This document shows positions 24,264 to 35,020 of a DNA stretch of 64,000 nucleotides, one piece after another. Origin of the DNA: Sphingomonas adhaesiva (lineage in GTDB: Bacteria; Pseudomonadota; Alphaproteobacteria; Sphingomonadales; Sphingomonadaceae). Position 1 is the stretch's first letter, and each line of letters starts with the position of its first letter. A model generated the notes under the pieces. That model saw nothing but the letters and a program-made list of their open reading frames with translations. It did not search any database and was not told the DNA's origin. The position numbers were made by a program, and so were the translations under genes. The stretch covers positions 372,001-436,000 of the forward strand of contig NZ_NWVC01000001.1 in the NCBI RefSeq assembly GCF_002374855.1, written 5' to 3'.

Positions 24264-25568
24264 CTATTCGATCCGCGGGGTGACGGCGGGCGAGGGCGTC
24301 GCCTCGGGGGCGGGCGCGTTGCGGCGCACCCCGGCCAGCGTCGCCGGCCCCTTGGCCGCGGGCGTCGCCTCGGCGGCCGGCGCCGGCCTGGCGGTGACGC
24401 GGCCGCGCATGCATTGCGGCGCCTGTTCGCGCGGGAATTGCTGGCAATTCCACAGCATCCGGTCGAACCCGCCGTCGCGATCGCGCAGGTAGCTGAAACC
24501 CATCGCCTGATATTGCTGCGGGGACATCATCATCGACGCGGGGATCAGCCGCTGGTCGATCCACCCCATGACCTTGCAGCGCGGTCGGTCGGCGCAGGTG
24601 CGTTGCGCCACCGCCGCGAAATCGTCCGGCCGGCGCGCGTCCAGCAACACGAAATAGGTGTCGGGTGCGTCCGCCAGCGCGCGCGGCGCCGCGCCGACCG
24701 CCACCTCACCCGAAGGCGCCCCGTCGCCCGCCGCCACGGGCAGGCCATCCAGATACGGCGCCGCGGCCGCCAGCGCGGTCGCCGCCTCGTCCAGCGCGCC
24801 GCCCAGCTTGTGGGCGTCCGACACCCCGGCCAGCTTCGCGACGACCGGTTCGGCCGACGACACGTCGCGCCGGAACGCCGCGGGCGTGCCCCACCAGCCG
24901 GTCCAGCGGAAGAACAGATGCGTGTGCACTTCCGCGATCTTGTCCAGGCTGGCGCTCCAGTACGGCACCACCCAGTCGGTATGGTAATGCGTGGCATAGC
25001 CGACCGGCGCGAACACCGCGCCCTTCAACGCATCGGCGGCGATGCGCCGCGCGCGGTCCCATGCCGGCGGCGACGGGATGCGCGCCAGCGCCCCATCGCA
25101 GGTGAAGGTGAACTGGCAGCCGGTCGTCCGCTCCGCCCCCTGGAAGACCACCCCGCACACCGTCTTGGGAAAGGCCGGGTGGCGCAGCCGGTTGAGCACC
25201 ACCTGCACCACCGCGCGCTCGCCGACCGCGTCGTCTCCCGCCTCGTACCACGCCGCCGCGGCCAGGCAGTCGGTGGCGCGGGCGCGCTGCGCATCGTCGC
25301 CGGCGAAGCGGAACGGGCGCGCGGCGGGGTTCGGCCCGCGCACGAACGGGATGCTCGCGTTGTAGCTGCGCGCGTCCTGCGGGGTCAGGTCCTGCAGCTC
25401 GACCGGCTCGACGTCGGGCAGCTCGGTCGGGGCGACGACGCGCTGCGGGCGCTTCACCTTCGCCGCGATCGGGCGCGGCACAGCCGGCGCGCGCGACACC
25501 ACGATGGCGGGCAGCGCAAGTGCCAGTGCCGCGACCCCGGTCAGGATCGCGTGCACCCTCCAGCTCAT
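24264..25568 (-). CDS. SleB/CwlJ-type cell wall hydrolase
   Basis: 434 residues. A signal anchor (about 1-28) is followed by the hydrolase domain (about 95-215) with DCLAAAAWYEAGDDAVGERA, where the glutamate of YEAG is the expected catalytic acid, and VVQVVLNRLRHPAFPKTVCG and ATHYHTDWVVPYW. The C-terminal half is long and has a second Cys-rich region (TCADRPRCKVMGW, MLWNCQQFPREQAPQCMRGR). It probably trims peptidoglycan in the periplasm. It starts 10 bp after cysK. Confidence 0.87.
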   Translation of the reverse strand: MSWRVHAILTGVAALALALPAIVVSRAPAVPRPIAAKVKRPQRVVAPTELPDVEPVELQDLTPQDARSYNASIPFVRGPNPAARPFRFAGDDAQRARATDCLAAAAWYEAGDDAVGERAVVQVVLNRLRHPAFPKTVCGVVFQGAERTTGCQFTFTCDGALARIPSPPAWDRARRIAADALKGAVFAPVGYATHYHTDWVVPYWSASLDKIAEVHTHLFFRWTGWWGTPAAFRRDVSSAEPVVAKLAGVSDAHKLGGALDEAATALAAAAPYLDGLPVAAGDGAPSGEVAVGAAPRALADAPDTYFVLLDARRPDDFAAVAQRTCADRPRCKVMGWIDQRLIPASMMMSPQQYQAMGFSYLRDRDGGFDRMLWNCQQFPREQAPQCMRGRVTARPAPAAEATPAAKGPATLAGVRRNAPAPEATPSPAVTPRIE

Positions 25569-25578
25569 GTGGGTCAGA

Positions 25579-26495
<917 letters not shown>

Positions 26496-26499
<4 letters not shown>

Positions 26500-27788
26500 G
26501 GCTTCGCTACTCCGTGCAGTGGTTCGTGTTCGGGCATGACGGGCGGATCAAACGTCCGCGCGCGCTTGAGTTCCGGGAACAGATACGCCCAGACGAGCGT
26601 GATGGCGATGGCCCCGACGCCGCCGACGACGACCGCGCCGACCGGCCCCAGCAGCGATGCCATCAGCCCGCTCTCCGCCTCGCCCAGCTCGTTCGATGCC
26701 GATATCGTCAGCTGCGACACCGCGCTCACCCGCCCGCGCATCGCATCGGGGGTGTGCAGCTGGATCAGCGAGGTGCGCACATAGACGGACACCATGTCCG
26801 CCCCGCCCGCGACGATCAGCGCGACCAGACTGACCCAGAAGGAGGTCGACAGGCCGAAGGTGAGGATGGCCACGCCGAACACCACCACCGACACCAGCAT
26901 CTTGACCCCGACGTTGCTGGTCATCGGGCGGAACGAGAAGAAGATCGCGGTCGTCGCCGCGCCGATTCCCATGCCCGCCGCCAGGAACCCCAGCCCGCTG
27001 GCGCCGACGTGCAGGATGTCGCGCGCGTAGATCGGCAAGAGCGCGGTCGCCCCCGCCAGCAGCACCGCGAACAGGTCCAGCGTGATCGCCGCCAGCACCA
27101 GCCGGTTGCGCCGGACATAGGAAAAGCCGTCCAGGATCCGCTGCAACGGGCGGCGGTCCTTCTGCGCGGGCGGCTGCGGGACCGGGCCGATCAGGAACAT
27201 CAGTCCCAACGCGACCGACAGCATCGCGCAGATCGCGGCATAGGCGACGTCGGGATGGATCGCGAACAGCAGCCCGCCGACGCTCGGCCCCGCGATCGTC
27301 CCCGTCTGCCACGCGATCGAGGAGATCGCGATCGCGGTCGGCAGGCTTTCCTTGGGCACCAGATTGGGGGCCAGCGCGGAATAGGCCGGCCCGGCGAAGG
27401 CACGCGCCACCCCCACCAGCACCGCCGCCAGGAACAGGAACGGCAGCGTCAGCAGCCCGGCCCAGGTCAGGATGCCCAGCACCGCGGCGTTGGCGACCAG
27501 CAGCGAGGTGGTGCCGCGCACGATCCAGCGCCGGTCGACGCTGTCCGCGACCAGCCCGACCACCGGGGTCAGCAGAAACAGGGGGACGAACTGGACGAGG
27601 CCGATCAGCCCCAGCATGAACGCGGCCTGCCGGATGTCCATCGTGTCGCGCGCGATGCCGTACACCTGCCAGCCGATGATGATCGCCTGCGCGCTGATCG
27701 CGATCGTGCCGGAAAAGCGCGAGAGCCAATAGGCGCGGAAGTTCGCGATCCGCAGCGGATGTACGGCGGGGGCGGGGGTCCGGTCCAT
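26496..27788 (-). CDS. MFS transporter (EntS-like exporter)
   Basis: 430 residues, 12 predicted membrane segments. It belongs to the enterobactin-exporter-like branch: N-terminal [20 protein letters not shown], the motif A-like [17 protein letters not shown], and the second-half [20 protein letters not shown] are typical. The substrate is unknown. The ATG at 27788 fits the N-terminus; the frame remains open far upstream only because it runs antisense to pdhA. Coupled to cysK. Confidence 0.88.
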
Positions 27789-27902
27789 CTGCGGCCCGCC
27801 TAGACCCGCGCCGAAACCCTTGCAAGTCGGTGGGGTTTGCAGTCTGCCACGTGCCGCGACTATAGGCGCGCATCTCCCCAAGGAAACGAGGTTACGTCCA
27901 TC

Positions 27903-28976
27903 GTGGCAAAAGCCCCCGCCCGCACCAAGCCTGACGGCTCCGACACTCCTCCCGTGGCCGATCCGCTGAAGTCGAATCGCGAACGTCCCGCCGATCCGTC
28001 GCCCTATGCGGCGTCGAAGGAGGAGCTGCTGAAATTCTATGAGGACATGCTCCTCATCCGCCGGTTCGAGGAAAAGGCCGGGCAGCTGTACGGCCTGGGC
28101 CTGATCGGCGGTTTCTGCCACCTGTACATCGGGCAGGAAGCGGTCGCGGTGGGTCTCCAGTCCGCGCTGACCGAGAAGGATTCGGTCATCACCGGCTATC
28201 GCGATCACGGCCACATGCTGCTGTGCGGTATCCCGCCCAAGGACGTCATGGCCGAACTGACCGGGCGCCAGGCCGGCATTTCGAAGGGCAAGGGCGGCTC
28301 GATGCACATGTTCAGCGTCGAGCATAAGTTCTACGGCGGCCACGGCATCGTCGGCGCGCAAGTGTCGCTCGGCGCCGGGCTGGCGTTCAGCCACAAGTAC
28401 AACAACGACGGCGGCGTGTGCCTGGCCTATTTCGGCGACGGCGCCGCGAACCAGGGGCAGGTGTACGAAAGCTTCAACATGGCGGAGCTGTGGAAGCTCC
28501 CGATCATCTTCGTGATCGAGAACAACCAGTACGCCATGGGCACCAGCGTCAACCGCGCCTCGTCCGAGGACCAGCTGTATCGCCGCGGCGAAAGCTTCCG
28601 CATCCCCGGCCTGCAGATCGACGGCATGGACGTGCTGGCGGCACGCGGCGCGGCGGAGGAGGCGCTGGCCTGGGTGCGCGCGGGCAAGGGGCCGATCATC
28701 CTGGAGATGAAGACCTATCGCTACCGCGGCCATTCCATGTCCGATCCGGCCAAGTACCGCTCGCGCGACGAGGTGCAGGCGGTGCGCGACAAGTCCGACC
28801 CGATCGAGCACGTCAAGAAGCTGCTGATCGACAGCCACGGCACCAAGGAAGACGAACTGAAGGCGATCGAACAGACGATCCGCAAGCAGGTCAACGAAGC
28901 GGCCGATTTCGCCGAGAGCACGCCGGAGCCGGAGCCGGCGGAACTGTATACCGACGTTCTGGTGGAGAAGTATTGA
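27903..28976 (+). CDS. pdhA: Pyruvate dehydrogenase E1 component, alpha subunit
   Basis: 357 residues. Thiamine-diphosphate decarboxylase subunit of the pyruvate dehydrogenase complex. The TPP motif runs from [20 protein letters not shown] to the IENN. The phosphorylation-loop-like [20 protein letters not shown] is present. A GTG start is chosen because AGGAAACGAGG lies upstream. pdhB follows after 1 bp. Confidence 0.95.
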   Translation: MAKAPARTKPDGSDTPPVADPLKSNRERPADPSPYAASKEELLKFYEDMLLIRRFEEKAGQLYGLGLIGGFCHLYIGQEAVAVGLQSALTEKDSVITGYRDHGHMLLCGIPPKDVMAELTGRQAGISKGKGGSMHMFSVEHKFYGGHGIVGAQVSLGAGLAFSHKYNNDGGVCLAYFGDGAANQGQVYESFNMAELWKLPIIFVIENNQYAMGTSVNRASSEDQLYRRGESFRIPGLQIDGMDVLAARGAAEEALAWVRAGKGPIILEMKTYRYRGHSMSDPAKYRSRDEVQAVRDKSDPIEHVKKLLIDSHGTKEDELKAIEQTIRKQVNEAADFAESTPEPEPAELYTDVLVEKY

Positions 28977-28977
28977 G

Positions 28978-30405
28978 ATGGCGATCGACATCAAGATGCC
29001 GGCGCTGTCGCCCACGATGGAGGAGGGCACGCTCGCCAAGTGGCTCGTCAAGGAAGGCGACACGGTGAAGTCCGGCGACATCATGGCCGAGATCGAGACC
29101 GACAAGGCAACGATGGAATTCGAGGCCGTGGACGAGGGCGTCGTCGCCAAGATCCTGGTCGCCGAGGGTACCGACGGCGTGAAGGTCGGCGAGGTCATCA
29201 TGCAGCTCGCCGGTGAGGGCGAGGATGCCGGTGCCGCAGCCCCCGCCGCGACCAAGGACGATTCGCCCGCGCCGCAGGCGAAGGCGGACGAGAAGAAGCC
29301 AGACACCGTCGAGGATTCGGCCCACCCGGCGCAGGAGAAGGTCGAGACCGGCGCACGCCAGATGTTCGAGGCCGCACGCCACGACGCCGAGGTGTCCGAT
29401 CCCGCGATTCCGGCCGGCACCGAAATGGTCAAGCAGACGCTGCGCGAGGCACTGCGCGACGCGATGGCCGAGGAAATGCGCGCCGACGAGCGCGTGTTCG
29501 TGATGGGCGAGGAAGTCGCGCAATATCAGGGTGCGTACAAGGTCACGCAGGGGCTGCTGGACGAATTCGGCGACAAGCGCGTCATCGACACGCCGATCAC
29601 CGAATATGGCTTCGCGGGCGTCGGCACGGGCGCGGCGATGGGCGGCCTGCGCCCGATCGTCGAGTTCATGACGTTCAATTTCGCGATGCAGGCGATCGAC
29701 CACATCATCAATTCGGCGGCCAAGACCAATTACATGTCGGGCGGTCAGATGCGCTGCCCGATCGTGTTCCGCGGCCCTAACGGTGCCGCCAGCCGCGTCG
29801 GCGCGCAGCATTCGCAGAACTACGGCCCGTGGTACGCCTCGGTCCCCGGGCTTATCGTGATTGCGCCCTATGACGCGGCCGACGCCAAGGGGCTGCTGAA
29901 GGCGGCGATCCGCACGCAGGATCCGGTCGTCTTCCTCGAAAACGAGCTGCTGTACGGCCGCACCTTCGAGGTGCCGAAGCTGGACGACTGGGTCCTGCCG
30001 ATCGGCAAGGCGCGCATCATGCGCGAGGGCCGCGACGTGACCATCGTCAGCTATTCGATCGGCGTCGGGCTGGCGCTGGAGGCGGCGGACAAGCTGGCGG
30101 GCGAGGGGATCGAGGCGGAGGTCGTCGACCTGCGCACGCTGCGCCCGCTCGACAAGGCGACCGTGCTCAAGAGCCTGGCGAAGACCAACCGCCTGGTGGT
30201 GGTCGAGGAAGGCTGGCCGACCTGCTCGATCGCGTCCGAAATCGCGGCGATCGCGATGGAGGAGGGGTTCGACGACCTCGACGCACCGGTGCTGCGCGTC
30301 ACCAACGAGGACGTGCCGCTGCCCTATGCCGCCAATCTCGAAAAGCTGGCGCTGGTGTCGGCGGACAAGGTGATCGCGGCGGTCAAGAAGGTCTGCTACC
30401 GCTGA
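28978..30405 (+). CDS. pdhB: Pyruvate dehydrogenase E1 beta subunit with N-terminal lipoyl domain
   Basis: 475 residues. An N-terminal biotinyl/lipoyl domain (about 1-80) carries the lipoylation lysine in [17 protein letters not shown]. An Ala/Pro/Lys-rich linker (about 82-130) leads into the E1-beta transketolase-like domain (about 145-475; [28 protein letters not shown]-type segment [20 protein letters not shown]). The lipoyl fusion is characteristic of alphaproteobacterial PdhB. E2 and E3 genes are not in the window. Confidence 0.95.
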   Translation: MAIDIKMPALSPTMEEGTLAKWLVKEGDTVKSGDIMAEIETDKATMEFEAVDEGVVAKILVAEGTDGVKVGEVIMQLAGEGEDAGAAAPAATKDDSPAPQAKADEKKPDTVEDSAHPAQEKVETGARQMFEAARHDAEVSDPAIPAGTEMVKQTLREALRDAMAEEMRADERVFVMGEEVAQYQGAYKVTQGLLDEFGDKRVIDTPITEYGFAGVGTGAAMGGLRPIVEFMTFNFAMQAIDHIINSAAKTNYMSGGQMRCPIVFRGPNGAASRVGAQHSQNYGPWYASVPGLIVIAPYDAADAKGLLKAAIRTQDPVVFLENELLYGRTFEVPKLDDWVLPIGKARIMREGRDVTIVSYSIGVGLALEAADKLAGEGIEAEVVDLRTLRPLDKATVLKSLAKTNRLVVVEEGWPTCSIASEIAAIAMEEGFDDLDAPVLRVTNEDVPLPYAANLEKLALVSADKVIAAVKKVCYR

Positions 30406-30449
30406 CCCTCACCACCCCCGGCGTGCTGCGGCACGGCGGATGAGCGGGC

Positions 30450-30475
30450 GCCCCGGTGGCTTCGGCCACCGGGGC
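30450..30475. terminator. TTCG-capped hairpin between pdhB and the TadE genes
   Basis: An 11-bp perfect stem GCCCCGGTGGC / GCCACCGGGGC closes on a TTCG tetraloop. It lies between convergent genes. There is no T run, so it may act as a 3' stabiliser or a bidirectional terminator. Confidence 0.6.
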
Positions 30476-30484
30476 GTCGTCGGG

Positions 30485-31186
30485 TCAGGTCGAGTAGGTG
30501 GTGCAGTTCATCTGCTGTGCCGGCGGCGACGCCACGACGCCGGCCTGCAGCTCGCGATTGTCGCGCACCACGAACGAGGCATAGGAACTCAGTTTCGTCG
30601 AGGCGACGAACATCGCCGGGATCAGCGGGCGGTATTCGTAGTTGATCTCGACATACATCACCGCCGATCCCGGCGGCGCGGTGATCCGCGCCGATGCGGG
30701 GCCGACGCCGGGGAAGCTGGTGCCCCGGACGCCCATCGTATCGTTATATTCCGAATCCCAGCCTGCGCCACGCCGCGTCCCCAGGCAGCGTTGCCAGTGG
30801 ATCCACTGGCCGCCGTCGCTGTTGCGTTCCAGGCTGCTCAGCGTGACGCGCGCCTGTTCGCCCAGCCCCAGCTGCCCGGTCTGGATGCGCAGGCCCTGGA
30901 AGATGTCGTTAACGTCGACCTCGCGCAGCTGCTGCGTGCCGACGCTGGTGTCCAGCCCGACGCGCGAGGCATTGTCGGCCAGGCTCAGCGCGGCCTGGCT
31001 CAGCCGCATCTGCGTGACCGCGTAGAAGGACAGGTCCGTCCCGGTCAGCCCCAGCGGCACCACGATCGGCAGCGCCAGCGCGAATTCCAGGAACGCGACG
31101 CCGCTGCGCGACCGCGCCAGCCGCCGCAGCAGCCGGCGTCCGCGAAGCAGCCGCATCCGGGCGTGGCGGCGATCGATCAACTGCAT
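30485..31186 (-). CDS. TadE-like pseudopilin-type protein
   Basis: 233 residues. A basic N-terminus leads into the TadE membrane segment RSGVAFLEFALALPIVVPLG (about 27-50), with the conserved glutamate after the hydrophobic start, then a periplasmic beta-rich domain ending in a Cys-containing tail. It is the third of three overlapping genes; the ATG lies 10 bp inside the preceding gene. It is likely part of a Flp/Tad-type or membrane-anchored surface assembly, but no secretion ATPase or flp gene is nearby. Confidence 0.8.
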   Translation of the reverse strand: MQLIDRRHARMRLLRGRRLLRRLARSRSGVAFLEFALALPIVVPLGLTGTDLSFYAVTQMRLSQAALSLADNASRVGLDTSVGTQQLREVDVNDIFQGLRIQTGQLGLGEQARVTLSSLERNSDGGQWIHWQRCLGTRRGAGWDSEYNDTMGVRGTSFPGVGPASARITAPPGSAVMYVEINYEYRPLIPAMFVASTKLSSYASFVVRDNRELQAGVVASPPAQQMNCTTYST

Positions 31187-31785
31187 ATCTGCTGCACCGG
31201 GCTGACGGTCTGCGTGCCGAACGGTTGGTTCTTGAAGACCGTGGTGGACGAAAGCGCGACATCGTTCGACAGAAAGTTGCCGATCGGGATCAGCGGGAAC
31301 GGCTGGCTGTAGGTGACGCGCGCGGTGTAGACGGTGATGTCGTTCGGTCCGCCGATCGTGCTGATCGCAGGGTCGCTGTCCCAGATGCCGTTGCGATTGA
31401 CGTCGTCGAAACATTCGCCGGGGTCGCGGATGTGGTTGTTGTTGGCGTCGATGAACCGTTCCGGGGCCATGGTGGAAAAGCTGCTGTAGCTCTTCTGTTC
31501 GTGCCGGACGGTGGCCTGCGGCATCACCGCCTGCACCATATCCTCGACGCGGGCGTGGATCGCGTCGATCGACGCCGGCGTGCCGCCCTCCAGCGTCAGG
31601 TCGCGGCCCGCGCGCTGCACCGCGCCGGTCAGCACCGACTGGACGTAGACCTGGAAACAAAGGTCGAACAGCGAGAACAGCATCAGCAGCATGACCGGCA
31701 GCAGCAGCGCGAATTCGATGATCGTCGCACCGCGCCGGTCGCGCGCCAGCCGGCATGGCAGCGCCTGTGGCAGCCCGCCGCTCAC
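31177..31785 (-). CDS. TadE/TadG-family protein with two calcium-type loops
   Basis: 202 residues. The TadE segment is RRGATIIEFALLLPVMLLML (about 18-40). The periplasmic part contains two acidic Asx-rich loops, DANNNHIRDPGE and DVNRNGIWDSD, that look like dockerin or EF-hand calcium sites. The GTG start overlaps the stop of the upstream VWA gene (GTGA). It was likely made together with its two neighbours. Confidence 0.8.
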   Translation of the reverse strand: MSGGLPQALPCRLARDRRGATIIEFALLLPVMLLMLFSLFDLCFQVYVQSVLTGAVQRAGRDLTLEGGTPASIDAIHARVEDMVQAVMPQATVRHEQKSYSSFSTMAPERFIDANNNHIRDPGECFDDVNRNGIWDSDPAISTIGGPNDITVYTARVTYSQPFPLIPIGNFLSNDVALSSTTVFKNQPFGTQTVSPVQQICS

Positions 31786-33737
31786 TTCGACACCCGCAGG
31801 CGGGCGATCTGCGTCGCGATGTTGCGGAACGAATCGTTCAGCGCGCCGGAGTCGTTCGCCTGAAATGCCTTGCCGTCGTTCGCGCAGTTCGACAGCATCG
31901 TGCTCAGCGAGGTGCCGTAGGCGATGACCCACACCGTCATCCCCTTGCGCTTCGCCTCGGTGCACAGCGCGCCCAGCCGGTTGGCGACGATCGTATTCTG
32001 GTCGCCGTCGCTCGGCACGCTGCCGGTGCTGGTGCGCCGCCGGTCGAGCGCCGACAGGCCATAGGCTTCGTACACGCCGTTGCGCGTGTCGGTACCGCCG
32101 TCGGTCATGAAGATGATGTGCCGGTCGATGTCGCCGCCGTTCGGCGCGCTGGTATTGTCCCCGGCAAAAATGCCGGTCTTCGACAGCAGTCGCGCGCCCC
32201 ACACGAAACCGATGTCGTGATAGGTGTAGCCGCGCGGCTGCAGGCTGTTGAGATAGGTGTTGAGAGCGCTGCGCGTGATCGGGTTCAGCCGCTTCGCCGC
32301 GGTGGGGCAGGCGGCATTGTCATAGTAATTCCACAACCCCTGCGTGTTCGACGTCGATGGCCAGTCGGGATAATACCAGTTGTTCATCCCCTTGCGGGTG
32401 TAGACCAGCCGCGGAAGGAACGGCTTCCACTGCGTTTCGGGGCGCGCCGGATCGGGCACCATGTCGATATTCATGTCGTACGCGTCGTCGGGGATCGACG
32501 GATAGGTCATCTGCCGCACCGTCTGGCGTTCCTCGATACAGGCATTGGAGGCATTCCAGGTGACGGCGACGTTGCCCTGCGTGTCGCTGAACATCGGATA
32601 GGTCACGACCCCGCCGACGACCGCCCCGTCCGATCCCACCGCCTTGAAGCCGTCCACCGGGAATTCCACCGGCTTGTAGATCCAGCTGTAGGTGGGATTG
32701 GACGTCGTCGTGCAATTCGAGGTGCACGGCTTTTCCGTCCGGTTGCGGGTCTGGACGTAGTTGTTCCAGATCCGCTTCGTGATCGTGCACAGCCCGCCGG
32801 AGAAGGACGAACTGTATTGCGTCCCGTTGATCGTCTGCGTCTGTTCGTACACCTTGGTGGTGCCGCTCTGGCTCACCAGCTTCTCCACCGTCGGGGAGGT
32901 ATAATTGCTTGCCGGCGTCGGGCACGATTCCCCGCGGGTCGAGGATGTGGAGGTGCTGACCGACCCGGAGGTGTTCTGCCAGTTGGAATAGGTGTTGTCG
33001 GTCGTGCGCGTGGTGCTGCCGCCCGGCGTGCTGCCGTTCTGGACGCGCGACTGGTAGGTCCACCGGTCCGCAAGCCATTCCGGCTTCAGCAGCGTGCCGA
33101 CATTGACCGTGCTGGAATAGGGGACGAAGCCATAGCGGACGCGCGTGGTCAGCCGCTTGGCCGCCTCGATCGTGTCGTAGAAGCTGAGCACCGCGGTGCG
33201 CAGCCCGGCGATCTTGCTGACCGTGTCGCCCGGATTGGTGTCACCCATCGACCCGGTGGTGTCGAGGACGAACATGATGTCGAGGTTCGGGATCTCCAGC
33301 TTGGCCTGGCACGACACGTTCAGCGTGATCGGCCGTGCGCCGACCACCGCGCTCAGCGTCATCGGCACGGTCGTGGCGGCGACGCCGCGCACCTGCCCGT
33401 CGGACAACGTCGAGGGCGTGAAGCTGGTGGTCTTCGCGCCGAACATGCCGTCACGGAAATTGTTGTTGAAGAATTCGTTGGCACGCGCGGTCGAGTCACT
33501 GTCCAGCGTCTGGCCGGTCATGAACTTGCGCCCGGCCAGCGCGCCGGCGTCGCATGCCTGCTGCAATCGGCTCTTGACGTAGTACAGCCGCGCCATGTCC
33601 ATCGCCGAACCGGCCACCGCGATCAGCGGGATCAGCGCGAACGCCATGATCGCCAGCGTGTTGGCGGCCTGGTTGCGGCCCAGGCGGCTCAGGAAACCGG
33701 CGGTCCGCGCCTTGCGGCCAAACAGGAACTGCAGCAT
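31782..33737 (-). CDS. TadG-like pilus-assembly protein with VWA domain
   Basis: 651 residues. An N-terminal membrane segment (NTLAIMAFALIPLIAVAGSA, about 25-45) with MDMARLYYVKSRLQQACDAG is typical of TadG. A split von Willebrand A domain has the MIDAS-type motif FVLDTTGSMGDT (about 155-166) and later HIIFMTDGGTD. A large Thr/Ser-rich insertion with several cysteines lies between. Three ATG codons are possible at the start; the one closest to the basic segment was chosen. First gene of the three-gene unit. Confidence 0.82.
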   Translation of the reverse strand: MLQFLFGRKARTAGFLSRLGRNQAANTLAIMAFALIPLIAVAGSAMDMARLYYVKSRLQQACDAGALAGRKFMTGQTLDSDSTARANEFFNNNFRDGMFGAKTTSFTPSTLSDGQVRGVAATTVPMTLSAVVGARPITLNVSCQAKLEIPNLDIMFVLDTTGSMGDTNPGDTVSKIAGLRTAVLSFYDTIEAAKRLTTRVRYGFVPYSSTVNVGTLLKPEWLADRWTYQSRVQNGSTPGGSTTRTTDNTYSNWQNTSGSVSTSTSSTRGESCPTPASNYTSPTVEKLVSQSGTTKVYEQTQTINGTQYSSSFSGGLCTITKRIWNNYVQTRNRTEKPCTSNCTTTSNPTYSWIYKPVEFPVDGFKAVGSDGAVVGGVVTYPMFSDTQGNVAVTWNASNACIEERQTVRQMTYPSIPDDAYDMNIDMVPDPARPETQWKPFLPRLVYTRKGMNNWYYPDWPSTSNTQGLWNYYDNAACPTAAKRLNPITRSALNTYLNSLQPRGYTYHDIGFVWGARLLSKTGIFAGDNTSAPNGGDIDRHIIFMTDGGTDTRNGVYEAYGLSALDRRRTSTGSVPSDGDQNTIVANRLGALCTEAKRKGMTVWVIAYGTSLSTMLSNCANDGKAFQANDSGALNDSFRNIATQIARLRVSK

Positions 33738-33815
33738 GTCCGTCGTCGCGCCTCGCATCGTCAGCGTGCCGCGATACGGGCTTCTGGATAACAATTGGTT
33801 TAGCGGCGCACGTCC

Positions 33816-34493
33816 TTGACAGATCGTGACATTTTCTTGGCCAACGACGGCACGGAACGGGCATTGGCGCTATCCTACGCCGATCCGGGCGATCGCGCGG
33901 CGCTCGAGTCGCTGCTCGCGCTCGACGATGCGCTGGCGCAGGTGCTGCGCACCACCACCACCCCGGCGGTCGGACAGTTGCGGCTGGCGTGGTGGCGGGA
34001 AGCGCTGGCCGCGCTCGACCACGCGCCGCCACCCGCGCAACCGGTGCTTGAGGGGTTGGCGGCGCATCTGCTGCGCCATGACGTCACCGGCGCGATGCTG
34101 GTTCCGATCGTCCATGGCTGGGAAGTGCTGGTCGAGGAGGAGGAACTGGGCGCCGACGCGATCGCGCGCCATGCCGCCGGCCGCGCGCGATTGTTCGTCG
34201 TGGCGGGCCGCCTGTCGGGCCATGCCGGCGATCCCCGGCTGGAGGCGGCCGGGCGGGCCTGGGCGCTCGCCGACCTGTCGCGCCACCTGCGCCGCACGGA
34301 CGACGCGGCGGAGGCAAAGCGGCAGGCGCTTGCCGCCCTCGCCGCCGTTGCGGAGGGCGCGCGCTGGCCCGGGGGGCTGCGCAGCCTCGGCGCGTTGGCA
34401 CTGTCCGCGCGGCTCGACCTGGAGGGGCGTTACCCGGCGGGACACCCCCGACGCGCCATGCGGCTGTTGTGGCATCGCCTGACCGGGCGTTGA
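33816..34493 (+). CDS. Squalene/phytoene synthase-family protein
   Basis: 225 residues, shorter than true phytoene synthases (about 300). N-terminal ALALSYADPGDRAALESLLA, LDDALAQVLRTTTTPAVG and QLRLAWWREAL match the family. The two DxxxD substrate motifs of active synthases are not obvious, so it may be a divergent relative, such as an assembly factor (NDUFAF6-like). The only fitting start is a TTG codon without a clear ribosome site, so the start is uncertain. Confidence 0.72.
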   Translation: MTDRDIFLANDGTERALALSYADPGDRAALESLLALDDALAQVLRTTTTPAVGQLRLAWWREALAALDHAPPPAQPVLEGLAAHLLRHDVTGAMLVPIVHGWEVLVEEEELGADAIARHAAGRARLFVVAGRLSGHAGDPRLEAAGRAWALADLSRHLRRTDDAAEAKRQALAALAAVAEGARWPGGLRSLGALALSARLDLEGRYPAGHPRRAMRLLWHRLTGR

Positions 34494-34540
34494 CGCTGGC
34501 GGCGTGCCTCGCCTAGCCATGGTCGGGTACGGCGGGGGCG

Positions 34541-35020
34541 ATGGTCATGTGGCGCTATCTGGTGGGCGGTATCGGCGGCGTGGCGATGGTCGCGGGCGGC
34601 TGGCTGATGTGGAGCGGCGCGTCGCCGTCCGCACGCGCCGCCAACGCCTTGTCGTCCCCGGCGATCGCCGCGACCACCGCACCGGCGCCGCAGGACGCGC
34701 CCGCCGTTCTGCCCGAGGCGCCCGAACGCTCGCGCGAGCAGAAGCGCTTCGACCGCTACGACAAGGATCGCGACGCGCGGATCACGCGTGAGGAATATCT
34801 GGCGTCACGGCGCAAGGCGTTCGCGAAGCTCGATACCGATGGCGACGGGCGGCTGTCGTTCGACGAATGGTCGATCAAGACGCGCGAACGCTTCGCCACC
34901 GCCGACCGCGACCGTTCCGGCACGCTGACCTCCGCCGAATTCGCCACCACCGCGCCCAAGCGCAAGCCGCCACGCCCCGCCTGCCGCTGCCCGGAGCCGG
35001 CGCCGGTCGTCGACGATTAG
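34541..35020 (+). CDS. EF-hand calcium-binding protein, membrane-anchored or secreted
   Basis: 159 residues. An N-terminal hydrophobic segment (about 5-24) is a signal or anchor, followed by an Ala/Pro-rich linker. Then come three EF-hand loops: [24 protein letters not shown] and [12 protein letters not shown]. The tail is Pro- and Cys-rich ([11 protein letters not shown]). It is probably a periplasmic calcium buffer or sensor of unknown partner. Its stop codon overlaps that of trmFO on the other strand. Confidence 0.82.
   Translation: MVMWRYLVGGIGGVAMVAGGWLMWSGASPSARAANALSSPAIAATTAPAPQDAPAVLPEAPERSREQKRFDRYDKDRDARITREEYLASRRKAFAKLDTDGDGRLSFDEWSIKTRERFATADRDRSGTLTSAEFATTAPKRKPPRPACRCPEPAPVVDD

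Noticed and set aside
27789..29432. N-terminal extension of the MFS frame through the pdhA/pdhB genes
   Set aside because: The extension is antisense to pdhA and pdhB. The family N-terminus begins at 27788.
33816..33821. TTGACA as a -35 promoter element
   Set aside because: No TATAAT-like box lies 16-18 bp downstream, and the triplet is better explained as the TTG start codon.
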